From Rossellomorea sp036867415 (GTDB taxonomy: Bacteria > Bacillota > Bacilli > Bacillales > Bacillaceae_B): a stretch of DNA of 64,000 bases. A program made the position numbers and the translations under genes. The notes under the pieces are model-generated. The model saw only the letters and a list, made by a program, of their open reading frames with translations. It ran no database searches and was not told where the DNA came from. The stretch covers positions 62,001 through 126,000 of the forward strand of contig NZ_JBAJHU010000003.1 of the NCBI RefSeq assembly GCF_036867415.1, in the 5' to 3' direction. Below are positions 23,975-33,171 of the stretch, piece by piece (positions within the stretch are counted from its first letter, which is position 1; the number at the start of each line of letters is the position of its first letter).

Positions 23975-26890
23975 TTGATTAAAACATTTCAATACATATA
24001 CAAAGACGAATCTTCATTAAAGCAATTTATACAGGAGAATGAATTAACTTTATTTCCTTCTCTCCTCATTCAAGCCTTCGCAGGTCATTCTTCCATTCAC
24101 TTCATAACTTCGCTTCAAAGAGAGTTAAATGAACATTTACCCCAGGCGGCACTTATCGGCTGCAACTCCAATAGTCAAATATACGAAGGCCGGTCTGTTT
24201 CCGAAATTGTCCTTTCTTTTACAGCCTTTGACAGAACGGAAATTAACGCTTTCCTTATCGATGAAACAGATCTAAGCTGCAATCAAAGAAAGGAATTATA
24301 TAATGAACTGATCCGTTTTGATACGAAAGCGCTGATTCTTTTTGCCAGCCATCTTAAGCTGGACATAGCAGGACTACTTGAGGAGATGGCTCCCCGCAAT
24401 GATGAGTATAAAATTGTCGGCGGAGTATGTGCGGATGATCCCGCAGTATTGCCCTCATATGTTTTCACGAATGATCGAATTTCAGCTAATGGTTTTGCAG
24501 CCGTTTCGCTGAATAATTCGAATTTACATGTTCACACTTATGCCCTTGAACATTGGCAGGAAGTCGGTCCCTCGTTTGAAATCACGAAGGCATCCGGCAA
24601 TATCATCTATGAAATCAATCATAAGAAGCCGCTTCAGCTTCTAGAAAGATACTTAGGGGTAGCGTTCGTCGAAGAACTTCCCGACTCCTCGATTGAATTT
24701 CCTTTCTTGTTTCAACAGGGAAGCGAGAAATCAGCGGTCTATGTCATTAATCTTTTAGCGCACGGTGCGATTGAAGTTAACCGTGAATTAAATGTTGGGG
24801 ACAGGGTAAGTTTCGGTTTTGTAAATGTGCAGGATTTACTGAATTCTACTACGAAACAATTGAAGAAACTTAAACGGCGTCCTGTAGAATCACACTTTGT
24901 ATACAATTGTATGGCAAGGAAGAGGTATATTAGGGATTTTACCAATCAAGAACTTTCCAAATTGAATTCGATTGCCTCAGTCAATGGTTTTTTCTCATAT
25001 GGGGAGTTTGGCTATGATACAAAAAAGAGACCTAAGCTACTTGCGCATACTTTGACATATATGGGAATCTCAGAAGAAGCAGGGGAGCCTCTGGATGATT
25101 TCATGACAGATTTTCAATTGTCACCGGAAGCCAATGCCATGATGTCATTGACCAACCTGATCAACACGGCTTCCACCGACATCAAAGAACTCACTCAGAA
25201 CATAGAGGTATCGGAAGAATATTACCGCTCTCTTTTTGAGAATAATACTGATTTCGTTTACAGCACTGACTTGAACGGCCGTTTTACCTCGCTTAATCCT
25301 TCTTTCATAAGAACATTCGGTTACAGTGAAAAGGAACTTATCGGAAAAAACGCATTAAACTATATCATGCCGCAGGATCGGCATAGAGTTCGGAGGCATT
25401 TCTACCGGGCGATGGATGGAAGGGAACAGTATTATGACCTTCCAATTGCAACAAAGAATGGTAAAATCAACTATTTTCAAATAAAAAATATCCCGATCAC
25501 GGTTAACGGCCAATGTGTCGGTATATTCGGTATAGGCAAAGACGTCACCCAGCAAAGGCAGTCGGAAAAGAAAATCACTCAACTTGCTTACTATGATGGA
25601 GATACTGATTTACCGAACAAACAGAAGTTCAGGGAGATCATGGATGAACATATCCGGCGGGCAAAAAAGAAAAAACGGGAGCTTGCCGTTCTTTTCATGG
25701 ATATCGATCGCTTTAAAATCATCAATGACACATTGGGCCACAGAGCAGGTGATCTCATCATAAAAGAACTCGCCCAGCGACTCTCGGACACACTTCCGAA
25801 GGGAGCCTATCTCGGCAGGTTCAGCGGGGACAAATTCACCGTCCTATTATCTAAGAAGGTGAATGAGGAAAGCATTTCTGCAGTAACAGAAGCTTTATTG
25901 AAGACGATTAGAGACCCTTTTAACTATAAGGGCAAAGAATTCTATATGACGGGGAGTATCGGGGCCGGTATATTTCCAAGGGATGGAGTGAAAACTTCGG
26001 AAGTCCTGCGTAATGCGGATGCCGCGTTAAACTACGCGAAATCTGGAGGCGGTAATAAAACAGTCTACTTCTCAAAAGATATGAATGAAGAAACCCTCCG
26101 TAAAGTGGAAATGGAAGCTCAATTACGTAAAGCAATCGAAAGAAATGAATTATATGTCGCCTATCAGCCGATCATTGCGGTACCGAATGAGTCCCTGATA
26201 GGGTGTGAAGCGCTATTAAGATGGAATCATGAAGAAAGAGGGACGATATCGCCTGCAGAGTTCATCCCGTTGGCGGAAGAGACCGGATTGATCCAGGAAG
26301 TCGGGAAATGGGTATTGATCAGGGCATGCCGTCAGCTGAAAACATGGCTGGATAATAAGATGGGGGATTTCTATGTATCTGTAAATGTATCAGCCTGCCA
26401 ATTCCAGCACCCGGCATTTCTGAGTGATGTAAAGGAAGCCCTCGGCATATCAGGGTTGCCGCCGGAATATCTCTGTCTGGAGCTGACTGAAACCATCATG
26501 CTTCATGATGCCTCTTATTCGGTTCAGGTCATGGAGGAACTGTCGGTTCTTGGAGTCAGACTTGCTATTGACGATTTTGGAACAGGATATTCATCGTTGA
26601 GTTATCTGAAACATTTACCTCTTGATATCTTGAAAATTGACAGGTCCTTTGTCCGTAATATGAATGATCATTCTCCCGATGTCGCCATCGTTCAATCTGT
26701 TTCCATGATGGGGCGGGGGTTGAATATGAAAGTGATAGCTGAGGGTGTGGAAACATTACAGCAACTTAAATTGATCAAGCAATTAGGCTGCGATTATGCA
26801 CAGGGTTTCTACATAGAGAAACCGATGGAAGCCGGCAAAATGGATGAATTCATACTGAAACATAACACAGCGGCACTGCAGGAACACTAA
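23975..26890 (+). CDS. FIST-PAS-GGDEF-EAL sensor; GGDEF motif degenerate, EAL intact
   Basis: A 971-residue cytosolic signalling protein. Residues about 25-365 form FIST and FIST_C sensory domains, thought to bind small ligands such as amino acids; about 415-540 a PAS domain (RSLFENNTDFVYSTDLNG...GKDVTQ); about 545-705 a GGDEF fold; about 715-960 an EAL domain. The GGDEF signature reads SGDKF (617-621), so catalytic synthesis of cyclic di-GMP is unlikely. The EAL domain keeps EALLRW (Glu745), the IDDFGTGYSS motif (Asp866, Asp867), KIDRSF and AEGVET, so phosphodiesterase activity is expected. Start is TTG at 23975 after AGGTGTG. Stands alone between yisL and yisN with terminators both sides; absent from this place in B. 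subtilis. Confidence 0.88.
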   Translation: MIKTFQYIYKDESSLKQFIQENELTLFPSLLIQAFAGHSSIHFITSLQRELNEHLPQAALIGCNSNSQIYEGRSVSEIVLSFTAFDRTEINAFLIDETDLSCNQRKELYNELIRFDTKALILFASHLKLDIAGLLEEMAPRNDEYKIVGGVCADDPAVLPSYVFTNDRISANGFAAVSLNNSNLHVHTYALEHWQEVGPSFEITKASGNIIYEINHKKPLQLLERYLGVAFVEELPDSSIEFPFLFQQGSEKSAVYVINLLAHGAIEVNRELNVGDRVSFGFVNVQDLLNSTTKQLKKLKRRPVESHFVYNCMARKRYIRDFTNQELSKLNSIASVNGFFSYGEFGYDTKKRPKLLAHTLTYMGISEEAGEPLDDFMTDFQLSPEANAMMSLTNLINTASTDIKELTQNIEVSEEYYRSLFENNTDFVYSTDLNGRFTSLNPSFIRTFGYSEKELIGKNALNYIMPQDRHRVRRHFYRAMDGREQYYDLPIATKNGKINYFQIKNIPITVNGQCVGIFGIGKDVTQQRQSEKKITQLAYYDGDTDLPNKQKFREIMDEHIRRAKKKKRELAVLFMDIDRFKIINDTLGHRAGDLIIKELAQRLSDTLPKGAYLGRFSGDKFTVLLSKKVNEESISAVTEALLKTIRDPFNYKGKEFYMTGSIGAGIFPRDGVKTSEVLRNADAALNYAKSGGGNKTVYFSKDMNEETLRKVEMEAQLRKAIERNELYVAYQPIIAVPNESLIGCEALLRWNHEERGTISPAEFIPLAEETGLIQEVGKWVLIRACRQLKTWLDNKMGDFYVSVNVSACQFQHPAFLSDVKEALGISGLPPEYLCLELTETIMLHDASYSVQVMEELSVLGVRLAIDDFGTGYSSLSYLKHLPLDILKIDRSFVRNMNDHSPDVAIVQSVSMMGRGLNMKVIAEGVETLQQLKLIKQLGCDYAQGFYIEKPMEAGKMDEFILKHNTAALQEH

Positions 26891-26913
26891 TTGGCTTTGT
26901 TGCGGGAAATATA

Positions 26914-26949
26914 AAAAATTCGTGCAGTCGAAGTTGCACGAATTTTTTT
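26914..26949. terminator. Bidirectional terminator after the FIST-EAL gene
   Basis: AAAAAATTCGTGCA pairs with TGCACGAATTTTTT around GTCGAAGT, U-rich in both directions. Confidence 0.8.
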
Positions 26950-27001
26950 GCGTTCTGAAATTCTTGAATAATGATTTAATGGCTTTGCCTTCCAATAGAC
27001 G

Positions 27002-27032
27002 AAAAAAGGCGGATCATGAGAAGTAATCCGCC
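27002..27032 (-). terminator. Terminator of yisN
   Basis: GGCGGAT (27008-27014) and ATCCGCC (27026-27032); on the minus strand followed by TTTTTTC. Confidence 0.75.
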
Positions 27033-27053
27033 CTCCTCCCTGTCATTCCCAGG

Positions 27054-27617
27054 TCATGGATTGAAATTCTCTATAACAATTCGTTTTCCCGTGCTGAGTG
27101 TAAATTCAAAGCGGTCCCGCTTCTTTTTGTAGTAAGTAAAGTGATGCTGAACTGCGCATACCTCATCACCATTATCGAAAGTGATGAAATTCACACCCTG
27201 TTTCATTTTCTGGCTGCCTAAGAAAACAAGATGATTGTGACAGAATATACAATCATATAAAGAATAATTTAAGTTGTTCAGAGTAGATATGAATTGATGG
27301 AAAGCATCATCAGAAATGTCCTCGATCAGATTTTCCAGTGAATAGAGAATGTTCTTCTTTATTTGAATCCTGTCTCCATCCTCCATTCTGATACGCTCGT
27401 AAGGAGTCGCAACAACCCCATTTTCCAAAAGGACGCCGGTCACCCATGTATCCTCCCTGAATAACCTGATTTCATGATTGATGTAAAACTCCAGTTCTGA
27501 CTCTTCATCTGCATCTATTTCAAAAAATAGCCATAAGTCTTCATCAAAAAGGACAGTTCCTTCTGAAAAAGCTCTTTTTTGGGATTTTAGGATGTTTGAA
27601 CGGTATATATTACTCAA
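27054..27617 (-). CDS. yisN: YisN-like protein (DUF2777 family, tentative)
   Basis: A 187-residue acidic soluble protein without signal peptide or catalytic motif I recognise. A CIFCHNHLVFLG segment (about residues 121-132) contains a CxxC-like pair and His residues that could bind metal. The name rests on position, between yisL and a divergent asnO as in B. subtilis, and on a weak recollection of DUF2777. Start ATG at 27617 follows AGGAGGGATATT. Ends in its own terminator. Confidence 0.5.
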   Translation of the reverse strand: MSNIYRSNILKSQKRAFSEGTVLFDEDLWLFFEIDADEESELEFYINHEIRLFREDTWVTGVLLENGVVATPYERIRMEDGDRIQIKKNILYSLENLIEDISDDAFHQFISTLNNLNYSLYDCIFCHNHLVFLGSQKMKQGVNFITFDNGDEVCAVQHHFTYYKKKRDRFEFTLSTGKRIVIENFNP

Positions 27618-27774
27618 ATGAATATCCCTCCTTAACTACATTTCTTATCATAATTATCATATTTCATTCATGTGAAAATGGAGTGAGGCAATTAACCATT
27701 TATCTTGAATTGCATAAGATAATCTATGTGTCAGAGAGCCCAGTTTGTTTGACCAGAAAGTGAGGATGATCACA

Positions 27775-29619
27775 ATGTGCGGAATTACAGGTTGGATACA
27801 TTATAAACGAAATCTTTCAAACCAGGAAAAATTAGTCGGGAAAATGGCAGAGACACTGACAAAGAGGGGTCCGGATGAAACAAATACGTGGGTTAATCAT
27901 CATGCAGCATTTGGTCATAAACGTCTCATCGTAGTGGATCCTGAAGGCGGACGGCAGCCGATGAGCATAACGCATCAGGGGAATTCATATACGATTTGTT
28001 ACAATGGAGAGTTATATAATACTGATGATTTGCGTGCAGTGCTAAAGGGAAAGGGATACTCCTTCAAAGGGCATTCCGATACGGAAGTTCTATTGACATC
28101 CTATATTGAGTGGCGGGAAGAATGTGTGAATCATTTAAACGGCATCTTCGCTTTTGCCGTTTGGGACAGTGAAAAGGAGCATGTCTTCATCGGAAGGGAC
28201 CGGATGGGCGTTAAGCCTTTATTTTATTTTGAGAAAGACGGGGGGATCTTGTTCGGTTCGGAAATCAAAGCCCTTCTGGCGCATCCGGATTGTAAGCCGC
28301 AAGTGACTCATCAGGGCTTGTCGGAAGTCCTTGGACTTGGACCTTCCCGCACTCCGGGTGAAGGGGTTTTCAAGGGTGTCGGGGAACTCCGCCCCGCCCA
28401 TGCATTGATTTTCTCTAAAGACGGATTGAAAATGTGGAGATACTGGAATGTAAAGAGCAAGGAACATACAGACTCGTTTGAAGATACTGTCTCAAATGTT
28501 AGATACCTGTTGACCGATGCCATCAAACGTCAGCTTGTATCTGACGTTCCTCTTTGTTCATTCCTATCTGGAGGGCTGGACTCCAGTGCCATCACTGCAA
28601 TCGCAGCCAATACTTACCGCGACGAAGGAAAAGGGAATCTTCATACCTATTCGATTGATTATGAAGAAAATGACCAGTATTTTAAGAAAAGTGATTTCCA
28701 GCCCAACTCAGATGCCCCGTGGATTGAAAAAATGTCCAAGGAATTCAGTACGGTCCATCACCGCAGCGTCATCAGCCAGCAAGTACTGAAAGATTATTTA
28801 ATCGAAGCCGTTCATGTAAGGGACCTGCCCGGGATGGCAGACGTCGATTCATCCCTCCTATGGTTCTGCAAAGAAATCAAACATGATTTCACCGTAGGGC
28901 TTTCAGGGGAGTGCGCGGATGAAATATTCGGCGGCTATCCATGGTTCCATCGTGAGGATGACTTCAACCGAAGGGGATTCCCTTGGATGCGTTCGGTGGC
29001 TGAAAGACAGGGACTGTTAAAGGATGAATGGAATAAAAAGTTGAATCTTCAGGAATATGTCTTATCTCAATATGATAAATCGGTAGCTGAAACGCCGTTA
29101 TTAGACGGGGAAAATGAAATTGAAAAGAAAAGAAGGCAGTTATTTTATTTAAATTTAATATGGTTCATGACGACATTATTGGACCGCAAAGACCGGATGA
29201 GCATGGGGGCGAGCCTCGAAGTCAGAGTTCCGTTCGCCGATCACAGATTGGTAGAATATGTGTGGAATATCCCTTGGGAAATGAAAATGCATGATAACAG
29301 GGAAAAAGGCATTCTCAGAAAGGCGTTGGAGGGGATCCTGCCGAATGAGGTCCTTTATAGAAAGAAGAGTCCATATCCAAAAACACATCATCCCGTCTAT
29401 ACGAAACTAGTAAGTGATTGGCTGAATGAAATTTTGGAGGACCGTTCCAGTATACTCTATGAGTTGTTCAACGAACAAAAGCTGAAAGAAATCATGAAAA
29501 CTGGAGGAGCGGCATTTCAGGTACCGTGGTACGGCCAGCTTATGACAGGGCCGCAGCTGCTCGCCCATCTTTGTCAGATTCATGTTTGGTTCAGGGACTA
29601 TAAAATAGAAATTATTTAG
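27775..29619 (+). CDS. asnO: Asparagine synthase (glutamine-hydrolysing) AsnO
   Basis: A 614-residue AsnB-type enzyme, equal in length to B. subtilis AsnO. Cys2 after Met (MCGITGW) is the N-terminal nucleophile of the glutaminase domain, RGPDE and the YNGEL segment follow, and the synthetase domain has the ATP-pyrophosphatase motif SGGLDSS. It makes asparagine from aspartate, glutamine and ATP; AsnO is the sporulation-associated paralogue in B. subtilis. The ATG at 27775 is required to put Cys at position 2; an upstream frame start at 27745 would bury it. GTGAGGATGATC is the ribosome-binding region. Confidence 0.9.
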   Translation: MCGITGWIHYKRNLSNQEKLVGKMAETLTKRGPDETNTWVNHHAAFGHKRLIVVDPEGGRQPMSITHQGNSYTICYNGELYNTDDLRAVLKGKGYSFKGHSDTEVLLTSYIEWREECVNHLNGIFAFAVWDSEKEHVFIGRDRMGVKPLFYFEKDGGILFGSEIKALLAHPDCKPQVTHQGLSEVLGLGPSRTPGEGVFKGVGELRPAHALIFSKDGLKMWRYWNVKSKEHTDSFEDTVSNVRYLLTDAIKRQLVSDVPLCSFLSGGLDSSAITAIAANTYRDEGKGNLHTYSIDYEENDQYFKKSDFQPNSDAPWIEKMSKEFSTVHHRSVISQQVLKDYLIEAVHVRDLPGMADVDSSLLWFCKEIKHDFTVGLSGECADEIFGGYPWFHREDDFNRRGFPWMRSVAERQGLLKDEWNKKLNLQEYVLSQYDKSVAETPLLDGENEIEKKRRQLFYLNLIWFMTTLLDRKDRMSMGASLEVRVPFADHRLVEYVWNIPWEMKMHDNREKGILRKALEGILPNEVLYRKKSPYPKTHHPVYTKLVSDWLNEILEDRSSILYELFNEQKLKEIMKTGGAAFQVPWYGQLMTGPQLLAHLCQIHVWFRDYKIEII

Positions 29620-29653
29620 TAGCTCTTTTTGTTTAATCGAAGTTTCAGTAAAA

Positions 29654-29691
29654 GAATGTGCCCCGTCCGCAAAAGAGGACGGGGCACATTC
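29654..29691. terminator. Strong bidirectional hairpin between asnO and amtB
   Basis: Perfect 15-bp stem GAATGTGCCCCGTCC / GGACGGGGCACATTC with loop GCAAAAGA; T-rich on both exits. Confidence 0.8.
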
Positions 29692-29701
29692 TTCAATCAT
29701 G

Positions 29702-31084
29702 TTATATCGTATTACGCTGATCTACATTGCTGACGTTACCGTTACCGATGGAGTTTAAGCGCTCCACAAGGTCAGTTCCAAATGGGGAAGGTGCAGCATT
29801 TGATTCCAGCACGGTATCTTTCAGTTCATAAGCATTCGAACCATGTTCTGTGAAATCAAGTCCGGACAATTCTTCTTCTCTGGAGACGCGTATGCTTGAG
29901 AATCTTGTAACGATAAACAAAAAGCCACCCACTGTGACAGTGGTCCACAGGATGACAGCTGCTATACCTAGGGTTTGGGCAGCCAATAAGGAAGCGCCAC
30001 CTCCGTATAATAATCCATTCTGTACATCAAAGAGCCCGACAGCAGCGGTTCCCCAAATTCCACAAATGCCATGCACGGCAATCGCTCCTACAGGGTCATC
30101 AATTTTGAATTTGGAATCAAGAATCGTAACAGCTTCGACCAGAATGACACCCGCTATAAGACCGATGATCAGTGAGCCTGTTAACGATACGTTTGCACAT
30201 CCTGCAGTGATACCAACCAGTCCCCCCAAAGCTCCATTAAGAGTCAGGGAAGGATCTACTCTTTTGAATCTGAGTAAGGTATAAAGTGCAGAGGATAGGA
30301 TTGCAGCAGATGCTGAAAATAATGTTGTCGTGATTACATGAGGGACAAGTTGAGGGTCAGCTGCCAGGCTGCTGCCTCCATTAAATCCGAACCATCCAAA
30401 CCAAAGGATGAAAACACCGAGAGCCCCTAATGGGATATTGTGTCCGGGGATGGCATTTGCTTTTCCTTTGGAATATTTTCCAATCCGTGATCCAAGGAAC
30501 AATACTGTAATGAGAGCTCCGACAGCTCCAGTGAGATGAACGACAGTAGATCCCGCGAAATCAACAAAACCAAGTTCTGAGATCCATCCTCCGCCCCAGA
30601 CCCAATGCCCAACAACAGGATAAATGAGACCTGTCATGACAATCGTCAGTAAAATGTAGCTCTTCAGTTTCATGCGCTCGGCTACAGCTCCGGAGATAAT
30701 GGTGGCGCATGTAGCTGCAAATACGGACTGAAAGAGGAAGAATCCGATGTCTTCACGACCTGAAAGAATAAAGCTGTCAATACCGACGATACCGCCGGCG
30801 GTGCTGCCGAACATCAAGCCGAAACCCAGAAGGAAGTAGAGGACAGCTGCGATTGAAACGGTCAGGAAATTTTTCATCAAAATGTTAAGTGCGTTTTTCG
30901 CCCGGGTAAAACCTGTTTCAACCATCGCAAATCCAGCATGCATGAAAAATACTAAAAAGGCTGCAATCATGACCCACATCGAGTCTACGGAAGCTTGAAC
31001 ACTTTGAGCAGTAGGAGCAGCAGCAAATGCAGAAGTACTAATAACAAGAGACAACAACAGCAAGACAGTTACTTTTTTAATCAA
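29702..31084 (-). CDS. amtB: Ammonium transporter Amt (NrgA-like)
   Basis: A 460-residue membrane protein with a likely signal peptide (about residues 1-22), eleven hydrophobic segments, and Amt motifs such as MHAGFAMVETGF, GWFGFNGGSS and AVHGICGIWGT with the pore histidine. After about residue 410 comes a long hydrophilic tail (EEELSGLDFTEHGSNAYELKD), the part contacted by GlnK in other Amt proteins. Conducts ammonium into the cell under nitrogen limitation. Start is TTG at 31084 after GGAGGGATACC. It lies 54 bp behind glnK, an operon order reversed from B. subtilis nrgAB. Confidence 0.9.
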   Translation of the reverse strand: MIKKVTVLLLLSLVISTSAFAAAPTAQSVQASVDSMWVMIAAFLVFFMHAGFAMVETGFTRAKNALNILMKNFLTVSIAAVLYFLLGFGLMFGSTAGGIVGIDSFILSGREDIGFFLFQSVFAATCATIISGAVAERMKLKSYILLTIVMTGLIYPVVGHWVWGGGWISELGFVDFAGSTVVHLTGAVGALITVLFLGSRIGKYSKGKANAIPGHNIPLGALGVFILWFGWFGFNGGSSLAADPQLVPHVITTTLFSASAAILSSALYTLLRFKRVDPSLTLNGALGGLVGITAGCANVSLTGSLIIGLIAGVILVEAVTILDSKFKIDDPVGAIAVHGICGIWGTAAVGLFDVQNGLLYGGGASLLAAQTLGIAAVILWTTVTVGGFLFIVTRFSSIRVSREEELSGLDFTEHGSNAYELKDTVLESNAAPSPFGTDLVERLNSIGNGNVSNVDQRNTI

Positions 31085-31138
31085 TGGTATCCCTCCGATT
31101 ATTTAATGTAAGTGTAAATGATGTTAGTGAAAAGAAGA

Positions 31139-31480
31139 CTAGAGAACAGCTTCCTTTCCTCGTTCCCCTGTACGAATGCGCACAACCTCTTCTACAGGGT
31201 AAATAAAAATCTTTCCATCCCCGATGGTTTCCGTACTGCACTGATCGACAATCAGACCTATGATTCCTTCCACTTGATCATCGTCGACTACCATTTCCAC
31301 CTTTACACGCGGCACGAGATTTATCTCAAATTTATTTCCGCGGAATATACCTTGTTTTCCTTTTTGCTTTCCGCATCCAGCGGCTTCCGAAACAGTTAAT
31401 CCGCCGAACCCCCGATGACTTAATGCTTCCCGCAGTGATATGAAAGCCTCTGCCCGTATGATTGCTTCCACCTTTTTCAT
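31139..31480 (-). CDS. glnK: PII nitrogen regulatory protein GlnK
   Basis: A 113-residue PII protein with GKIFIYPVEEVVRIRTGERG at the end. In the T-loop both usual tyrosines are phenylalanine (Phe46 and Phe51 in GIFRGNKFEINL), so uridylylation at position 51 is impossible; this fits Bacillus, which uses binding of ATP/ADP and 2-oxoglutarate instead. It should bind the AmtB encoded next. The ATG at 31480 follows AGGGAGGC. Upstream lie a sigma-A promoter and two GlnR/TnrA-like boxes. Confidence 0.9.
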   Translation of the reverse strand: MKKVEAIIRAEAFISLREALSHRGFGGLTVSEAAGCGKQKGKQGIFRGNKFEINLVPRVKVEMVVDDDQVEGIIGLIVDQCSTETIGDGKIFIYPVEEVVRIRTGERGKEAVL

Positions 31481-31514
31481 GTAATTGCCTCCCTATATAG
31501 TTGATTGAATTTAA

Positions 31515-31531
31515 TGTTAGGTTTTTTAACA
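31515..31531 (-). promoter_or_regulatory. GlnR/TnrA-like box, proximal
   Basis: TGTTAGGTTTTTTAACA on the plus strand agrees with TGTNANATTTTNTNACA at every fixed position except the seventh (G for A). It lies just downstream of the predicted start point, a repressing position. Confidence 0.6.
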
Positions 31532-31550
31532 TTAAATCGTTATATTATTT

Positions 31551-31579
31551 ATCATATTCAGAAAATAATAAAATATCAA
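31551..31579 (-). promoter_or_regulatory. Sigma-A promoter of glnK-amtB
   Basis: On the minus strand TTGATA (31579-31574), 17-bp spacer, TATGAT (31556-31551). The start point would be near 31544. Confidence 0.6.
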
Positions 31580-31607
31580 GTACTAAAATTACATGAAAGC
31601 GTTTTAA

Positions 31608-31624
31608 TGTAAAAAAACCTTACA
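31608..31624 (-). promoter_or_regulatory. GlnR/TnrA-like box, distal
   Basis: Read on the minus strand, TGTAAGGTTTTTTTACA, again with only position seven deviating from consensus. It lies 93 bp upstream of the proximal box and abuts a cre-like sequence at 31593-31607. Confidence 0.55.
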
Positions 31625-31651
31625 TCAGAATTGTGTTTTCTGTGGCAAAAT

Positions 31652-31682
31652 AAAAAAAGAGCCATTCAAAAGAATAGCTCTT
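31652..31682 (-). terminator. Terminator of the MATE gene
   Basis: On the minus strand AGAGCTATTC / GAATGGCTCT with a four-base loop (one G-U pair), then seven T. Confidence 0.75.
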
Positions 31683-31734
31683 ACCAAACATACCTAACAA
31701 GTTACGATGAATAAGTTCAAGAATCTCCGAGGGT

Positions 31735-33078
31735 TTACCCGGATTCGACAAAGCTTTTTTTCATCCAAACTTTCGAACGCCACCTTTTCAACATGATTAA
31801 ACCTCTCAACCATTCATCTGCAATGAAGGAAATCCAGATTCCTATCAGGCCGAGGCCAAACCAGATTCCGAGTACATAGGACAATGTGACGCTGACACCC
31901 CACATTGAAAGGATGCCCATATAAACTGGGAAGCGGACATCTCCTGTTGCCCTCAGTGAATTGATGACGACCAGGTTGAAGCTTCTGCCGGGTTCGAGAA
32001 TGATGGTTAAATAGATCAACGTTTTCCCAAGTTCGATGATTTGTTCATTATCTGTGAATAATCGTAATAACGGTTCTGCAAAGATTGAAAAGATTCCTGC
32101 CATGGCAAGTGAAATGATGATGGCAATTTTTAAACTTTTTAAACACCGTTCGTATGCATGTTCATATTCTCTTGCACCAACCAGGTGGCCGATCAATATT
32201 TGCGTTCCCTGACTGATTGCCACACTGAATAAAAAGATGAACATCATTAAGTTCTGTGCATACACTTTCGTTGTAAGGGCGTTGGTGCCGATGCTTGCAA
32301 TGAAGTACGTGATCACCATTTGCGAGCCATTATAGGATAAATGTTCGCCGGCTGACGGAATCCCGATTCGAAGTAAGTTCTTAACATGCGAAAGAGAAAG
32401 CTTAAACAACCTGTTAAACGGTAAAGCAGAAGGGATTCTCTTCTTGATAACGATAATTCCCACAATGAGTCCGAGCAAGCGGGAAGTGATAGTAGAAATG
32501 GCCACTCCTTCAACTCCTAAAACAGGAATGCCGAATGGCCCGAATATGAACATGTAATTACCGATCACGTTAATGATATTCATCCCGATTGTGATGTACA
32601 TGGCATCTTTTGTGTAGCCGTAACTTCTCATGATTGAGCCAGCAGTCATGATCAGGGCCTGAATAAACGCGAACCCTCCGACAATTTTTAAATAGGAGGA
32701 AGCTTCACTCATCAATGACTGGGGTAGATCCATGGAAGAGAGTATCGGTTTTGTGAAGAGAAACAAAGCGATACTCAGAAACAGTCCGAAGAGAAGATTC
32801 ACGGCCAGTGAAACGAGTGAAATCTCCCCGGCAAGATTCTCTTCTTCAGCACCTAAATGTTGTGCGACCAGAATCGCTGTCCCGGTGGCGACAAAACCGA
32901 ACATGACGATGATGAGGGACAGTATTTGATTGGATACCCCGACTGCAGCAACAGATTCATCTGAATACTGGCTGAGCATTAAAGTATCCGCATTTCCCAT
33001 GAGCATATGAAGAGAGATTTCAATGAAAATTGGCCATGTGAGTGCAAACAAGGTCATTTTTTTCTGTGATTTGTTCAT
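31735..33078 (-). CDS. yisQ: MATE-family efflux transporter, YisQ-like
   Basis: A 447-residue protein with about twelve membrane segments in two homologous halves, starting MNKSQKKMTLFALTWPIFIEISLHMLMGNADTLMLSQYSD, the usual first helix of MatE proteins. These export drugs or metabolites in exchange for Na+ or H+. The yis position after asnO supports YisQ. ATG at 33078 follows AAGGAGTAAC. It has its own terminator and is separated from the amylase gene upstream by a hairpin. Confidence 0.82.
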   Translation of the reverse strand: MNKSQKKMTLFALTWPIFIEISLHMLMGNADTLMLSQYSDESVAAVGVSNQILSLIIVMFGFVATGTAILVAQHLGAEEENLAGEISLVSLAVNLLFGLFLSIALFLFTKPILSSMDLPQSLMSEASSYLKIVGGFAFIQALIMTAGSIMRSYGYTKDAMYITIGMNIINVIGNYMFIFGPFGIPVLGVEGVAISTITSRLLGLIVGIIVIKKRIPSALPFNRLFKLSLSHVKNLLRIGIPSAGEHLSYNGSQMVITYFIASIGTNALTTKVYAQNLMMFIFLFSVAISQGTQILIGHLVGAREYEHAYERCLKSLKIAIIISLAMAGIFSIFAEPLLRLFTDNEQIIELGKTLIYLTIILEPGRSFNLVVINSLRATGDVRFPVYMGILSMWGVSVTLSYVLGIWFGLGLIGIWISFIADEWLRGLIMLKRWRSKVWMKKSFVESG

Positions 33079-33119
33079 AAAGTTACTCCTTGTTATGAAA
33101 AATTCTAATAAAGTGAGAA

Positions 33120-33149
33120 GGGACTAACTCAGTTCATTGAGTTAGTCCC
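33120..33149 (-). terminator. Hairpin after maltogenic amylase gene
   Basis: GGGACTAACTCA / TGAGTTAGTCCC perfect 12-bp stem, loop of six; on the minus strand followed only by TTCTCACTTT, so termination may be partial. Confidence 0.6.
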
Positions 33150-33171
33150 GCAAAATGCAAGGAATCCGGAA

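Noticed and set aside
25823..25837. Active diguanylate cyclase
   Set aside because: Signature reads SGDKF instead of GGDEF; both the glycine and the metal-binding glutamate are replaced.
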